DNA of 45,977 bases from Sphingobacterium bovisgrunnientis (GTDB lineage Bacteria > Bacteroidota > Bacteroidia > Sphingobacteriales > Sphingobacteriaceae). Made by a program: the position numbers and the translations under genes. This document shows positions 1-8,251 of the stretch, piece after piece. The stretch lies in NCBI RefSeq assembly GCF_009829085.1, contig NZ_WUQY01000032.1, forward strand, positions 1-45,977. Direction: 5' to 3'. A model generated the notes under the pieces. It did not search any database, was not told the origin of the DNA, and worked only from the letters and a program-made list of their open reading frames with translations. Each line of letters opens with the position of its first letter. Positions within the stretch are counted from its first letter, which is position 1.

Positions 1-8
1 TAAGTTAT

Positions 9-48
9 AAAAAAAATGCGATAAATCAAAAATCATCGCATTTTTTTT
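9..48. terminator. Hairpin terminator at window edge
   Basis: A 14-bp perfect stem (9-22 with 35-48) has a 12-nt loop. The arms read A8-TGCGAT and ATCGCA-T8, so it could end transcription in either direction. The gene it serves on the left is outside the window. Confidence 0.7.
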
Positions 49-78
49 AAAATATCTAGTAAACAGCCAAAGTCAAGG

Positions 79-105
79 AAAAGGCTCACCGAAAGTGAGC
101 CTTTT
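79..105. terminator. Terminator downstream of the GLPGLI gene
   Basis: The 11-bp stem AAAAGGCTCAC / GTGAGCCTTTT (79-89 with 95-105) encloses the loop CGAAA. It lies 23 bp beyond the stop codon of the minus-strand GLPGLI gene and is flanked by T runs in both directions. Confidence 0.8.
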
Positions 106-128
106 TAATTATAAGGAATACTTTTATT

Positions 129-917
129 TTACATTAATGCTAATCGAATTACATAATCAACAGTAGATTTATTTAAGTAATTACTAAAAGCATCTGACAT
201 CATTTTAGCAATATCTCCACGACTCATCGTTTTCACTTTCGTATTTTCAACAGCTTTCTTATCCAGAATAACATTATTCGTAATTTCAACTTTAGAAGCA
301 AAGTATGATACGTGTTGACTCGGAACTACCAAACCTAAAATCAATCCTGGCAAACCATTAATTGATTCAGGTCCCCCATCTATTGGTATTTCATTTGCAT
401 AAAAGCCAATGACATATGTTGAATCTTCAGTTATTCCATTCGCACGTCTACAGTTGTATCCCGCAATTTCACGATACTCGTCAGTTATTGTCCATTTCAC
501 TTTCTTTAAAGTATCTTGAATTATAACTTTTTGTCCAATCAGATCATTATATCTTTTATACTCATTATTGGATAAATTTGAATAGGTCGTTGCTTCAAAA
601 TCTAAAGCTAACATCATGATTATTTGTTTCATCATAGGATCTAACTCCTGTTTTTGAGATTCAAATAGCGTTTCGTTACCCTTGAATTTAAGCGATTTTT
701 TCAACACAATATTTTCAGGTACGCGCGGTAACATAGCGGTCATCTGATTTTTTTGTGCTTCATCCGCTTTTTCTATAAATTGTTTGCGAAGTATATTTTT
801 GGTATACATAGTCTTATCATAAAACACCGTTCCTTCTTCAGCAAACATCGCATATTGCGCATGAGCAGAATAACCAGCTCCCAATAAAAATATGGTAAGT
901 ATATATAAGTATTTCAT
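129..917 (-). CDS. GLPGLI family secreted protein
   Basis: The protein is about 262 residues and belongs to the Bacteroidota GLPGLI (Porph_ging) family. It contains the name-giving motif in the context ESINGLPGLILGL, and upstream a W-x-I-x-(D)-E-x-R-E-I-A-G-Y-x-C-R-R block typical of the family. The N-terminus (MKYLYILTIFLLGAGYSAHA, then Q) is a clear Sec signal peptide, so it is exported to the periplasm or surface. I placed the start at 917, where the signal peptide begins. An in-frame ATG at 941 would add eight polar residues and overlap the upstream gene by 11 bp. It follows the TonB-receptor-like gene by 13 bp on the same strand, so the two are probably cotranscribed. The molecular function of GLPGLI proteins is unknown; the pairing with an outer-membrane barrel suggests a shared envelope role. 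Confidence 0.9.
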   Translation of the reverse strand: MKYLYILTIFLLGAGYSAHAQYAMFAEEGTVFYDKTMYTKNILRKQFIEKADEAQKNQMTAMLPRVPENIVLKKSLKFKGNETLFESQKQELDPMMKQIIMMLALDFEATTYSNLSNNEYKRYNDLIGQKVIIQDTLKKVKWTITDEYREIAGYNCRRANGITEDSTYVIGFYANEIPIDGGPESINGLPGLILGLVVPSQHVSYFASKVEITNNVILDKKAVENTKVKTMSRGDIAKMMSDAFSNYLNKSTVDYVIRLALM

Positions 918-930
918 TTCTCTGTATTTA

Positions 931-3651
931 TTATTTAACAAACATTTTCGTAAAATCCCAAGACAATTTCAACATATAATAGCGTTGTATTGTATCAAAT
1001 CTTCTTTGCATAAAAATCGAATTGGACTGCATACGTGAGTAGCCTATATTCTGGTTTAATACGTCATTAATAACAAAATCTAATACTAAAGATTCGTTTT
1101 TCAAGAATTTCTTACTTACACCTGGATGAATCAAAAAGCGTTCTATTTTCTGATCAAATGCGGCTGTAGGAGCTTCATATGAGTAATCATAATTTGTGTA
1201 AACTTTGAAAGTTTTTGAAAGGAAATATTCTAAACTTCCTCCAGATGTGAATACAAAACCATTGTTGTCCTGTTCTGGACTCAGATTAGACCTCATTTCG
1301 CGATATTGAGGCGTAAATCTTGTCGTGAAATTAAATCCTGTTTTTGTTTGTCTTTGGATTTCATACGCCAAAGAATAGCTTTGTGTGTTTACTTCATTTG
1401 CATTTCCATCAACAAAATTGTGGCTTCGTGATATAGAAAATACTGGCGAAATTGAGTTATCTAATACCAGATCCTTATGTAATCGGAAATGATAACCAGC
1501 ATACGCACTCAAATCCATATTATTCTTTCCATTCATGTTGTCCCAACGGTAATAATTCACACCATTATCTGTAGTGATATTTTGGACGATAGGATCTTTT
1601 GTACTATTAAATGTACCTCCAATATATTTGAACTGATTGGACAAAATATTGAAACTATGGTAAAAACCTTCAATTCTATTAGAAAATGATGGATTCAAAT
1701 TCTCATTACCAATATATTGGTTCAATTGATCCGAGTTATTCAAGATTGGTTGAATCTGATTCAATGCTGGCAACTGATTTTTTCCATTGTATGAAAGACG
1801 CAGATTCTTAGAGGTAGATATTTTAAAGTTCGTAACTAGACTAGGGTTATAAGTAAAGAAATTTCTTTCTAGTGATTTATTCGAATAGTTATTTACCTGC
1901 TTCAATTGATCGTCATTAAAGTTATTCGTCAAATTAGCCGTTAACTTCTCTGTATTATAAATTAATGCAAGTCTATAATTGTTGCTAAATCTATTATAAT
2001 CGTAATTACTACTGAATTCTTCGTCCAAATCATCATATTTATTAGTAGCTGACTGATTAAATGATTCTAACAAAGATTCATTTGCTACTCGCGTAATGTC
2101 ATAACCTACAGAAAGATTGAAAGCTTTGGACAATGGTTCCGAATAAGTTACACCGCCTTTAAAAGATGATAAACGTTGATCTGTTGTTTTGTATTGATCT
2201 GTTAATGTTGTATCCTTTGATGTACTAATATTATTTACTAATATAGAATTCAAAAAACCTAGACCTGTAGTCTCTTCATTACTAGCTCCAATATTCAATG
2301 ACAATGACCTACCAGCTTTCATAAATTTCTTTGTATACAAAGCTGAAATACCCATATTATCGATTTTGTGATCTTTTTCTTCATCACTTGAGTTACTTGA
2401 CATTGGATTCATATTACTAGCAGAATTTTGAGATTCTATAGTTTCATTACTCCATAACATTTTTTTAGATGCATTTGCAGTAATTAAAAGTTGATTTAAT
2501 GAATCAATCTTAGTGTCTAATCTAAAATTAACACGATGTTGATCATTGTCAGAATCTACAACTTTATTCTGCGTACTATTTATGATACCAGACATAATAG
2601 TCTCTTCATTACCATCAGCCTGAAGTTTACCATATTTGTAGCTCAAATTCAATTGGTACTTATCTTTTTTCCAACGGTCATTGAAATTTACACCAGAATT
2701 AATAACGCGAGGAATACCAATAACACCTTGTCCAGAAAATGGATCGTTCACCACCATGACACCTCCTTCATACGATGCATCCATATCGATGCCATATTTT
2801 TGCGCATCTTGCCAATTCATCGATGTAGTTCCATTATTACCAAAAAGTCCGTAAGCAGATAATTTTTTAGACCCTTTGAACATGTTCAACATCAATTGGC
2901 CCATATAATAATCATCAGTTCCAACCCCTCCTAATGCTTTACCGAACATACCGTTCTTTGCATCATCTTTCAATTGCACATTGATCGTTTGCTCACGTAC
3001 GCCATCGTCTACGCCTGTCCGCTCAGCTTGATCTGATTTCTTTTCAAAAACCTGAACTTTGTCCACCATATCTGAACGAAGATTGCGCGTTACCAAAGTT
3101 GGATCATCACCAAAGAATTCCTCTCCATCAACTAATACCTTTTTCACTGTCTTACCTTGTGCTGTAATATTTCCCGATGCGTCCACTGTTATACCTGGCA
3201 GAACTTTTAAAAGGTCTTCTACTTTAGCATTCTTTTCTACGGTAAATTGCGAAGCATCATATTCGGTGGTATCACCTTTAATTGTAATAGCTGCTCTTCT
3301 CTTAACAACAACTTCTTCGATCAGGTGTGCTACACTAGATAATAGAATCTCTCCTAAATCAGTCTTATTATCTGAAGCTTTTACTTCTTGGATAAAATCT
3401 GCATATTTAGGATAAGATATCATCACAAGATGATCGCCATTAGCAGGTTTGTTAAATTCGAAATAGCCATTTTCGTTTGCTCGTGTGTAGTCAACCAAAA
3501 GTGAATCTTTTGATTGGACCAACATAATTGAAGCATTTTTCAGTTTCAGTTTGTCTGTAATATCCAATACTTGACCTGTTATTTTGTTTTGTGCTTGGCT
3601 ACTGACCACAAAACCAAAAAAAGTCAACAGCAATAGGAAAATTCCCTTCAT
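931..3651 (-). CDS. TonB-receptor-like outer membrane protein with carboxypeptidase-regulatory domain
   Basis: The 906-residue protein begins with a signal peptide (MKGIFLLLLTFFGFVVSSQA, then Q). A CarboxypepD_reg-like beta-sandwich follows at about residues 22-110. Next is a plug-like domain at about 125-235, with VEDLLKVLPGI, KVLVDGEEFFGDD and VDKVQVFEKKS. The remaining ~670 residues are rich in aromatic alternating strands, as in the OMP_b-brl_3 barrels. This is the class of Bacteroidota TonB-dependent-receptor relatives annotated as outer membrane beta-barrel proteins. Ligand is unknown. No SusD partner is adjacent; the GLPGLI gene lies directly downstream instead. It is transcribed divergently from the M20 dipeptidase. 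No exact TAnnTTTG box was found upstream on its strand. Confidence 0.88.
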   Translation of the reverse strand: MKGIFLLLLTFFGFVVSSQAQNKITGQVLDITDKLKLKNASIMLVQSKDSLLVDYTRANENGYFEFNKPANGDHLVMISYPKYADFIQEVKASDNKTDLGEILLSSVAHLIEEVVVKRRAAITIKGDTTEYDASQFTVEKNAKVEDLLKVLPGITVDASGNITAQGKTVKKVLVDGEEFFGDDPTLVTRNLRSDMVDKVQVFEKKSDQAERTGVDDGVREQTINVQLKDDAKNGMFGKALGGVGTDDYYMGQLMLNMFKGSKKLSAYGLFGNNGTTSMNWQDAQKYGIDMDASYEGGVMVVNDPFSGQGVIGIPRVINSGVNFNDRWKKDKYQLNLSYKYGKLQADGNEETIMSGIINSTQNKVVDSDNDQHRVNFRLDTKIDSLNQLLITANASKKMLWSNETIESQNSASNMNPMSSNSSDEEKDHKIDNMGISALYTKKFMKAGRSLSLNIGASNEETTGLGFLNSILVNNISTSKDTTLTDQYKTTDQRLSSFKGGVTYSEPLSKAFNLSVGYDITRVANESLLESFNQSATNKYDDLDEEFSSNYDYNRFSNNYRLALIYNTEKLTANLTNNFNDDQLKQVNNYSNKSLERNFFTYNPSLVTNFKISTSKNLRLSYNGKNQLPALNQIQPILNNSDQLNQYIGNENLNPSFSNRIEGFYHSFNILSNQFKYIGGTFNSTKDPIVQNITTDNGVNYYRWDNMNGKNNMDLSAYAGYHFRLHKDLVLDNSISPVFSISRSHNFVDGNANEVNTQSYSLAYEIQRQTKTGFNFTTRFTPQYREMRSNLSPEQDNNGFVFTSGGSLEYFLSKTFKVYTNYDYSYEAPTAAFDQKIERFLIHPGVSKKFLKNESLVLDFVINDVLNQNIGYSRMQSNSIFMQRRFDTIQRYYMLKLSWDFTKMFVK

Positions 3652-3866
3652 AAGTATTTAGTTAAAAATTTTTTAAAATAAAATAAATTGGTGTTTTTGC
3701 ATATTTAGGTACAAAGAAAATATTCTTAATTGATTTATTCGTATGAAATATTGTTAATTATTTATTATCATCGGTGAAACCCTACCTTTAGTCGGTAAAA
3801 TAGCTATATGTATTTTATGATTATTTAGTTTCCATCACAACAAAAGGTTATTAAACAAATAATCCC

Positions 3867-3874
3867 TATTTTTG
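3867..3874 (+). promoter_or_regulatory. -7 box TATTTTTG for the dipeptidase gene
   Basis: TATTTTTG matches the Bacteroidota -7 consensus TAnnTTTG and ends 16 nt before the ATG at 3891. I see no clear TTG at -33, so this is a partial promoter match. Confidence 0.55.
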
Positions 3875-3890
3875 TAAAAACATTTTTCAA

Positions 3891-5261
3891 ATGCAAAACA
3901 TCAAGGAATATGTAGAAGCGAACAAAGATCGTTTCTTAGAAGAATTATTTGAATTATTGCGCTTTCCATCAGTAAGTGCTGATCCACAATATAAAGAAGG
4001 CGTATTAAATACAGCTAAATTTGTAGCTCAAAAATTAAAAGATGCAGGTGCAGATAATGTAGAAATCTGTCCTACAGCAGGCTATCCTATCGTTTATGGA
4101 GAGAAGATTTTCGATGCTTCTTTACCTACAGTATTGGTATATGGTCACTATGATGTGCAACCTGCTGATCCATTAGAATTGTGGGACACACCTCCATTCG
4201 AACCTACTGTACGTGATGGGAAAATTTATGCACGTGGTGCTGCCGATGACAAAGGTCAATTCTACATGCATGTAAAAGCTTTCGAATACATGGTTCGTGA
4301 GAACCAATTGGCATGTAATGTGAAATTCATGATTGAAGGTGAAGAAGAAGTTGGTTCAGAAAATTTGGGAATTTTTGTAGCGGCAAACAAAGAACGTTTG
4401 AAAGCTGATGTAATTGTAATCTCAGATACATCAATGATCAGCTTAGAAACTCCTTCATTGGAAACTGGTCTTCGTGGTCTTTCTTATGTAGAAGTAGAAG
4501 TGACTGGTCCAAATCGCGACCTACACTCTGGTGTGTACGGTGGAGCTGTTGCAAATCCAGCTACTATTCTTGCTAAAATGATTGCTTCTCTCCACGATGA
4601 AAACAACCACATTACTATTCCTAATTTCTACGACGATGTCTTAGAGTTAACTCCTGAAGAAAGAAAAGCGTTAAACGAAGCTCCTTTTGATATCGAAGAA
4701 TACAAAACAGATTTAGGTGTTGCAGATGTATGGGGTGAAGAAGGTTATTCTTCTATCGAACGTACAGGTACACGTCCTACATTAGAGGTAAACGGTATTT
4801 GGGGTGGGTATATTGGTGAAGGTGCTAAGACGGTTTTACCTTCTAAAGCATACGCGAAGATCTCTATGCGTTTGGTTCCTAATCAAAATTCGGAGCGTAT
4901 TACGAAATTGTTCAAAGATCATTTTGAAGCTATCGCACCAAAATCTGTAAAAGTTGAAGTAAAACCGCATCATGGTGGTGAACCAGTTGTAACTCCAACA
5001 GATAGTATCGCATACAAAGCCGCGGAGAAAGCTCTTGAAGTAGCGTTCAACAAAAAACCTATTCCTACACGTGGTGGTGGATCTATTCCAATCGTAGCTT
5101 TATTCGAAAAAGAATTAGGTATCAAAACTGTATTAATGGGATTTGGATTAGACAGTGATAACTTACACTCTCCAAACGAGAAATATGGTATCGAAAACTA
5201 TTTAAAAGGTATCGAAACTATTCCTTTATTTCACAAATACTACGCTGAATTAAGCAAATAA
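3891..5261 (+). CDS. M20 family dipeptidase
   Basis: This 456-residue cytoplasmic metallopeptidase resembles the CNDP/PepV-type M20 dipeptidases, which hydrolyse short peptides with two bridged metal ions. The visible active-site blocks are GHYDVQP (H86, D88), ARGAADDKG (bridging Asp near 119), EGEEEVGSE (probable catalytic Glu152 and metal Glu153), ISDTS (D179), LHSGVYGG in the dimerisation/lid domain, and LHSPNE near the C-terminus (last metal His). The length is normal and there is no signal peptide. It is a monocistronic unit: it has its own -7 box upstream and a strong terminator at 5284-5318. The exact substrate cannot be read from the sequence. Confidence 0.93.
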   Translation: MQNIKEYVEANKDRFLEELFELLRFPSVSADPQYKEGVLNTAKFVAQKLKDAGADNVEICPTAGYPIVYGEKIFDASLPTVLVYGHYDVQPADPLELWDTPPFEPTVRDGKIYARGAADDKGQFYMHVKAFEYMVRENQLACNVKFMIEGEEEVGSENLGIFVAANKERLKADVIVISDTSMISLETPSLETGLRGLSYVEVEVTGPNRDLHSGVYGGAVANPATILAKMIASLHDENNHITIPNFYDDVLELTPEERKALNEAPFDIEEYKTDLGVADVWGEEGYSSIERTGTRPTLEVNGIWGGYIGEGAKTVLPSKAYAKISMRLVPNQNSERITKLFKDHFEAIAPKSVKVEVKPHHGGEPVVTPTDSIAYKAAEKALEVAFNKKPIPTRGGGSIPIVALFEKELGIKTVLMGFGLDSDNLHSPNEKYGIENYLKGIETIPLFHKYYAELSK

Positions 5262-5283
5262 TTCAGTTTTAAAATATAATATT

Positions 5284-5318
5284 TAATAGGTCTAGCATTT
5301 CTAGACCTATTATTTTTT
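5284..5318 (+). terminator. Terminator of the dipeptidase gene
   Basis: A 12-bp perfect stem (TAATAGGTCTAG at 5284-5295 with 5301-5312) and a CATTT loop are followed by six T residues. Confidence 0.88.
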
Positions 5319-5359
5319 GATATATTCGTTGCTGTGAATCAAAACTTACTCATGATTTT

Positions 5360-6103
5360 ATGCGGAGGATATTAAGAAAAACACATACCTTTCTTTACTT
5401 AGGAGCTGTAATACTGTTTTTTATTCCTTTCTATCCATTTCTATACTTTTTCACGCGAAAGCCCAACAAATATTTCAATCAAATCGTATTCTGCCGAAAA
5501 TGGATTAGCCTATTATCGACAGCTATTGTAGGTATCCGGTTCCAAGTCGCGTACGAAGAAGAAATAGACTGGAGCAAACCTTATATCATTTGCCCAAATC
5601 ATACCTCCATATTAGATATCACCGCACTTACTTTCCTTTGCCCACAGCCCTTTTCTTTTATGGGAAAAATTGAGCTGCTAGATAATCCAGTGACTGCGAT
5701 GTTTTTCAAAAGCATCGATATCACGGTAGATCGCAAAAGTAAAATTTCGGCGTTCAAAGCATTCAAAAAAGCAGATGAAAGATTGAAAGAAGGAAAATCC
5801 ATTGTCATATTCCCCGAAGGGAAAATTGATGATGAATATCCGCCACAACTGCATGAATTCAAATCGGGCTCCTTCCGATTGGCAATTGATAATAAAATTC
5901 AAATTTTGCCTGTAGTCATAAAAGATGCTTGGCGTATATTGTGGGATGGAGGAATGACTTACGGTTCTAGACCAGGAGTTGTACACATCAAACCCCTTAA
6001 ACCCATTGACACAGAAAAACTTACAGAAGCACAATTAGACGAATTACAACATTACGTATACGATAAAATGAAGCGCGATTGGCTAGAATCTAATCCGCTT
6101 TAA
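5360..6103 (+). CDS. plsC: PlsC-type 1-acyl-sn-glycerol-3-phosphate acyltransferase
   Basis: This 247-residue member of the lysophospholipid acyltransferase family acylates lysophosphatidate at the inner membrane during phospholipid synthesis. An N-terminal hydrophobic stretch (about residues 12-31) anchors it. The four acyltransferase blocks are visible: NHTSILD (NHx4D catalytic pair), the GKIELLDNP/FKSIDITVDR region, IVIFPEGKI (glycerophosphate-binding FPEG), and LPVVIKDAW. The ATG at 5360 is the only sensible start. The gene sits after the dipeptidase terminator and before the promoter at 6156, so it appears to be transcribed alone. A paralogous specificity, such as ornithine-lipid acylation, cannot be excluded. 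Confidence 0.9.
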   Translation: MRRILRKTHTFLYLGAVILFFIPFYPFLYFFTRKPNKYFNQIVFCRKWISLLSTAIVGIRFQVAYEEEIDWSKPYIICPNHTSILDITALTFLCPQPFSFMGKIELLDNPVTAMFFKSIDITVDRKSKISAFKAFKKADERLKEGKSIVIFPEGKIDDEYPPQLHEFKSGSFRLAIDNKIQILPVVIKDAWRILWDGGMTYGSRPGVVHIKPLKPIDTEKLTEAQLDELQHYVYDKMKRDWLESNPL

Positions 6104-6155
6104 AACGTAAAAAAAAGAGACTTTCCACATTAATGTAATTTCGCTGCTATTTAAC

Positions 6156-6185
6156 TTGCTTTTATTAAATATTATATTATTTTTG
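6156..6185 (+). promoter_or_regulatory. Consensus Bacteroidota promoter TTG-N19-TATTTTTG
   Basis: TTG at 6156-6158 and TATTTTTG at 6178-6185 are separated by exactly 19 bp, the classical -33/-7 arrangement. The ATG of the small acidic protein follows 29 nt later. It is one of the best promoter matches in the window. Confidence 0.8.
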
Positions 6186-6214
6186 CGAAAAGTGAAATTT
6201 AAAATTGTAAGACT

Positions 6215-6436
6215 ATGTATTGGACTCTAGAATTAGCATCACACTTAGAAGATGCACCATGGCCTGCAACAAAAGATGAATTAATCGACTATGCAATTCG
6301 TTCTGGTGCTCCTGTAGAAGTAATAGAAAATCTTCAAGCTTTGGAAGATGATGGCGAGCCTTACGAAAACATCGAAGAGATTTGGCCGGATTACCCAACA
6401 AAAGATGATTTCTTTTTTAATGAAGACGAGTATTAA
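6215..6436 (+). CDS. Small acidic DUF2795-type protein
   Basis: A 73-residue, strongly acidic cytoplasmic protein without signal peptide or membrane segment. It opens with YWTLELASHLEDAPWPATKDELIDYAIRS-like sequence and ends in a run of Asp/Glu/Phe. This is the pattern of the short DUF2795 proteins that are common in Bacteroidota; their function is not established. A consensus promoter just upstream and a strong terminator just downstream make it a tight monocistronic unit, suggesting a constitutively and well expressed gene. Confidence 0.85.
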   Translation: MYWTLELASHLEDAPWPATKDELIDYAIRSGAPVEVIENLQALEDDGEPYENIEEIWPDYPTKDDFFFNEDEY

Positions 6437-6441
6437 TTTAG

Positions 6442-6480
6442 AATAAAAATCGCACTATTAATTAGTGCGATTTTTATTTT
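6442..6480 (+). terminator. Terminator of the DUF2795-type gene
   Basis: A perfect 16-bp stem (6442-6457 with 6463-6478, core ATCGCACTA) and a TTAAT loop are followed by T-rich sequence. Confidence 0.87.
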
Positions 6481-6528
6481 TTAACCAAAACGCTCTCGGA
6501 TTAATAATTTTGTTAAACGATTTTCGAT

Positions 6529-6536
6529 TACCTTTG
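6529..6536 (+). promoter_or_regulatory. -7 box TACCTTTG upstream of the 6558 gene
   Basis: TACCTTTG fits TAnnTTTG and ends 21 nt before the ATG at 6558. A TTG at 6510-6512 gives a 16-bp spacer, slightly short of the usual 17-23 bp. Confidence 0.55.
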
Positions 6537-6557
6537 TCTTTATTAGAAACAACAGGT

Positions 6558-7499
6558 ATGCAAAAATCTTTAGGCATTTGCTTATTCATTATTCTGATTG
6601 CAAAGATTACTTTCGCTCAAAATTTCCCTATTAGTGGTAAGTCTAATAATTCTGCACTCAGCATCCAACCTAAAATAGGCTACTCAATATCCAAAACATC
6701 ATTTAATATTTCAGGAAATGAATCCGGCAAGAACCCGAATGTGCTTTCCGAACTTATTTGGGATCCAACCAACGCTTTGGAATATGGCATAGAAATGAAA
6801 TTATCCCATAAAAAGTTTGTTATAAACGGTGAAATCCTTTTAAATAAAACCTTGAGTGGTAACGTAACAGACTTTGATTACGATGGAGATAACCGTACAC
6901 AACCCTACACACAATTATATCTTAGCAATCACAAGGGCACAGGTCATTCCATAAAAGTTCAGCCTGGGATTGACTGGAGTACGCAAGAAAACTTGTCCTT
7001 TGTCACCTACTTAAGTTTTGATCATTCTAGTCGTAGTTTCTATTTATTAAACGATAAGAGTTGGAGAAGCAATGATAGAAACTATCTACCTGGACTCAAT
7101 TCGTATTACAAATATAAATTCCCGAATTATGGAGCAGGTATAGCTATGGATTATGGGTTTAACGAAAATTGGTCAACACAAATAGCCGTTGAAAGTTATC
7201 TTTCCAAATATTACGCATATGGTAACTGGAATTTGATTGAAGACTTCGAAAAACCTATTAGTTATGAACACAAAGGAAATGGCAAAAAGATATTCACAAC
7301 TGTAGGACTATCTTATGCATTATCACCAGATACTCGTATAGGGCTTCAATATAATTTGGGGCATTTTAACGTACAAAATGGTAAAGATTACCTTTATCAT
7401 AAGGTCGATGGTGTACTTAGAACGCGATTGAATGATGTCAATGAAACAAAACACTCATTTCTATTGAATTTATGCTATAGCCTACCATTGAGTAATTAA
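6558..7499 (+). CDS. Secreted, probably outer-membrane protein of unknown function
   Basis: A 313-residue protein with a signal peptide (MQKSLGICLFIILIAKITFA, then Q). The mature part is rich in Tyr, Asn, Ser and Gly, with alternating aromatic/polar strands such as THIGLQYNLGHF-like segments near the C-terminus, the look of a beta-barrel or beta-sheet envelope protein. I do not recognise the family. An in-frame GTG at 6465 would start inside the preceding terminator and add 31 residues in front of the signal peptide, so I chose the ATG at 6558. A small secreted protein gene follows after 55 bp and probably shares the transcript. Confidence 0.65.
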   Translation: MQKSLGICLFIILIAKITFAQNFPISGKSNNSALSIQPKIGYSISKTSFNISGNESGKNPNVLSELIWDPTNALEYGIEMKLSHKKFVINGEILLNKTLSGNVTDFDYDGDNRTQPYTQLYLSNHKGTGHSIKVQPGIDWSTQENLSFVTYLSFDHSSRSFYLLNDKSWRSNDRNYLPGLNSYYKYKFPNYGAGIAMDYGFNENWSTQIAVESYLSKYYAYGNWNLIEDFEKPISYEHKGNGKKIFTTVGLSYALSPDTRIGLQYNLGHFNVQNGKDYLYHKVDGVLRTRLNDVNETKHSFLLNLCYSLPLSN

Positions 7500-7554
7500 A
7501 TAAAACTTATTAATCTTTTCTCATCTTTCACAGTCGAATCCTAAAAATTAAACT

Positions 7555-8013
7555 ATGCGCATACTTTTATCCATTCTATTTTCTATACAAAGCATTTTTC
7601 TTTTTGGGCAGAATCAAGATTCTATTCCTAAAAAAGAGCATGATTTGCACATCCTAAAAAACTTTATTAACGATTTGGCAAATGATGAAATTAGAGCAGA
7701 TGTGATATTGAGTAAATATGTCATTATCGAAAATGCAAATGACGAATTATATGATTATTTGGAAGTAAGTTTAGATGAATTGCGTATCAATCTCTTAAGT
7801 AAGAAAATTGAGGATATTCAATATATTCCTTTTGCGCAAATGCCGCGCAAAGATATCCGTGATATTGATTTGGAAGAATTAGACAGTAATCGAGTATACT
7901 TTTTGCATTACAGAAATCGTCAAGTAGTGGCTCTTTACTTAGCACAAGATAAAATCGCATCATTTACATTGGTTTCTAAAGGAAATAACAAAGCACATTT
8001 TGTGTTATATTAA
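7555..8013 (+). CDS. Small secreted protein of unknown function
   Basis: A 152-residue protein with an N-terminal signal sequence (MRILLSILFSIQSIFLFG, then Q). The mature region is mixed alpha/beta with many charged residues (DLEELDSNRVYFLHYRN). No family is recognised and there is no lipobox Cys. It follows the 6558 gene by 55 bp with no promoter or terminator between, so the two are probably an operon. The Trp-unit promoter begins 16 bp beyond its stop. Confidence 0.62.
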   Translation: MRILLSILFSIQSIFLFGQNQDSIPKKEHDLHILKNFINDLANDEIRADVILSKYVIIENANDELYDYLEVSLDELRINLLSKKIEDIQYIPFAQMPRKDIRDIDLEELDSNRVYFLHYRNRQVVALYLAQDKIASFTLVSKGNNKAHFVLY

Positions 8014-8029
8014 TTTTTTCTAAAAATCC

Positions 8030-8060
8030 TTGACATTGTTGAAAAGATAATATAGATTTG
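8030..8060 (+). promoter_or_regulatory. Promoter of the trp leader/trpDFBA unit
   Basis: TTG at 8030-8032 and TAGATTTG at 8053-8060 are 20 bp apart, a full match to the Bacteroidota TTG/TAnnTTTG promoter. Transcription would begin near 8066, about 13 nt before the leader-peptide ATG at 8079. Confidence 0.78.
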
Positions 8061-8078
8061 CTTTCAACAAAAGCAAAA

Positions 8079-8123
8079 ATGAATCAATTTGTATCAAATA
8101 AAGCATGGTGGCACAACAATTAA
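8079..8123 (+). CDS. trpL: Trp operon leader peptide (MNQFVSNKAWWHNN)
   Basis: A 14-codon ORF starts 18 nt after the -7 box and stops at TAA 8121-8123. It reads MNQFVSNKAWWHNN, with two adjacent Trp codons (TGG TGG at 8106-8111). Tandem codons for the end-product amino acid, placed just before overlapping hairpins and a terminator, are the hallmark of ribosome-mediated attenuation. The start region is A-rich (AAAAGCAAAA before ATG), as in other genes here. The ORF is too short for ordinary gene callers. The peptide itself is expected to have no function beyond its translation. Confidence 0.82.
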   Translation: MNQFVSNKAWWHNN

Positions 8124-8200
8124 CGTTGTGGCAATCCCCTATTGCATAAATTTGTATACAATCAAAATATAATAGGCTTGCCAATAAGGTGAGCCTTTTT
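8112..8200 (+). promoter_or_regulatory. Ribosome-mediated transcription attenuator of trpDFBA
   Basis: Four segments can pair in two exclusive ways. Segment 1 (CACAAC, 8112-8117) pairs with the 5' part of segment 2 (GTTGTG, 8125-8130). Segment 2 (TGGCAATCC, 8129-8137) pairs at 8 of 9 positions with segment 3 (GGCTTGCCA, 8175-8183), giving an antiterminator. Segment 3 (8175-8182) also pairs with segment 4 (GGTGAGCC, 8188-8195) and is followed by T5, giving the terminator. A ribosome stalled at the Trp codons 8106-8111 would cover segment 1 and leave segment 2 free to form 2:3. A ribosome at the stop codon 8121-8123 would cover segment 2 and let 3:4 form. The geometry follows the classical enteric trp model. 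A small alternative hairpin GCAAT/ATTGC (8131-8145) may also form. Confidence 0.78.
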
Positions 8201-8203
8201 ATT
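8171..8203 (+). terminator. Attenuator terminator hairpin (segments 3:4)
   Basis: GGCTTGCC (8175-8182) pairs with GGTGAGCC (8188-8195) through six Watson-Crick and two G-U pairs. The loop is AATAA and a T run starts at 8196. It lies 51 nt before the trpD start, so it would block the whole unit. Confidence 0.8.
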
Positions 8204-8251
8204 TGGCAATAACCTAAACTTATAAAAAACAACTATTCAGACCGAATCAAT

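Noticed and set aside
6465..6557. GTG start giving 31 extra residues to the secreted protein gene
   Set aside because: The GTG lies in the preceding terminator stem, and a proper signal peptide begins at ATG 6558.
8020..8232. 70-codon minus-strand ORF across the trp leader
   Set aside because: It is antisense to the promoter, leader peptide and attenuator hairpins; its composition is only the reverse of that regulatory DNA.
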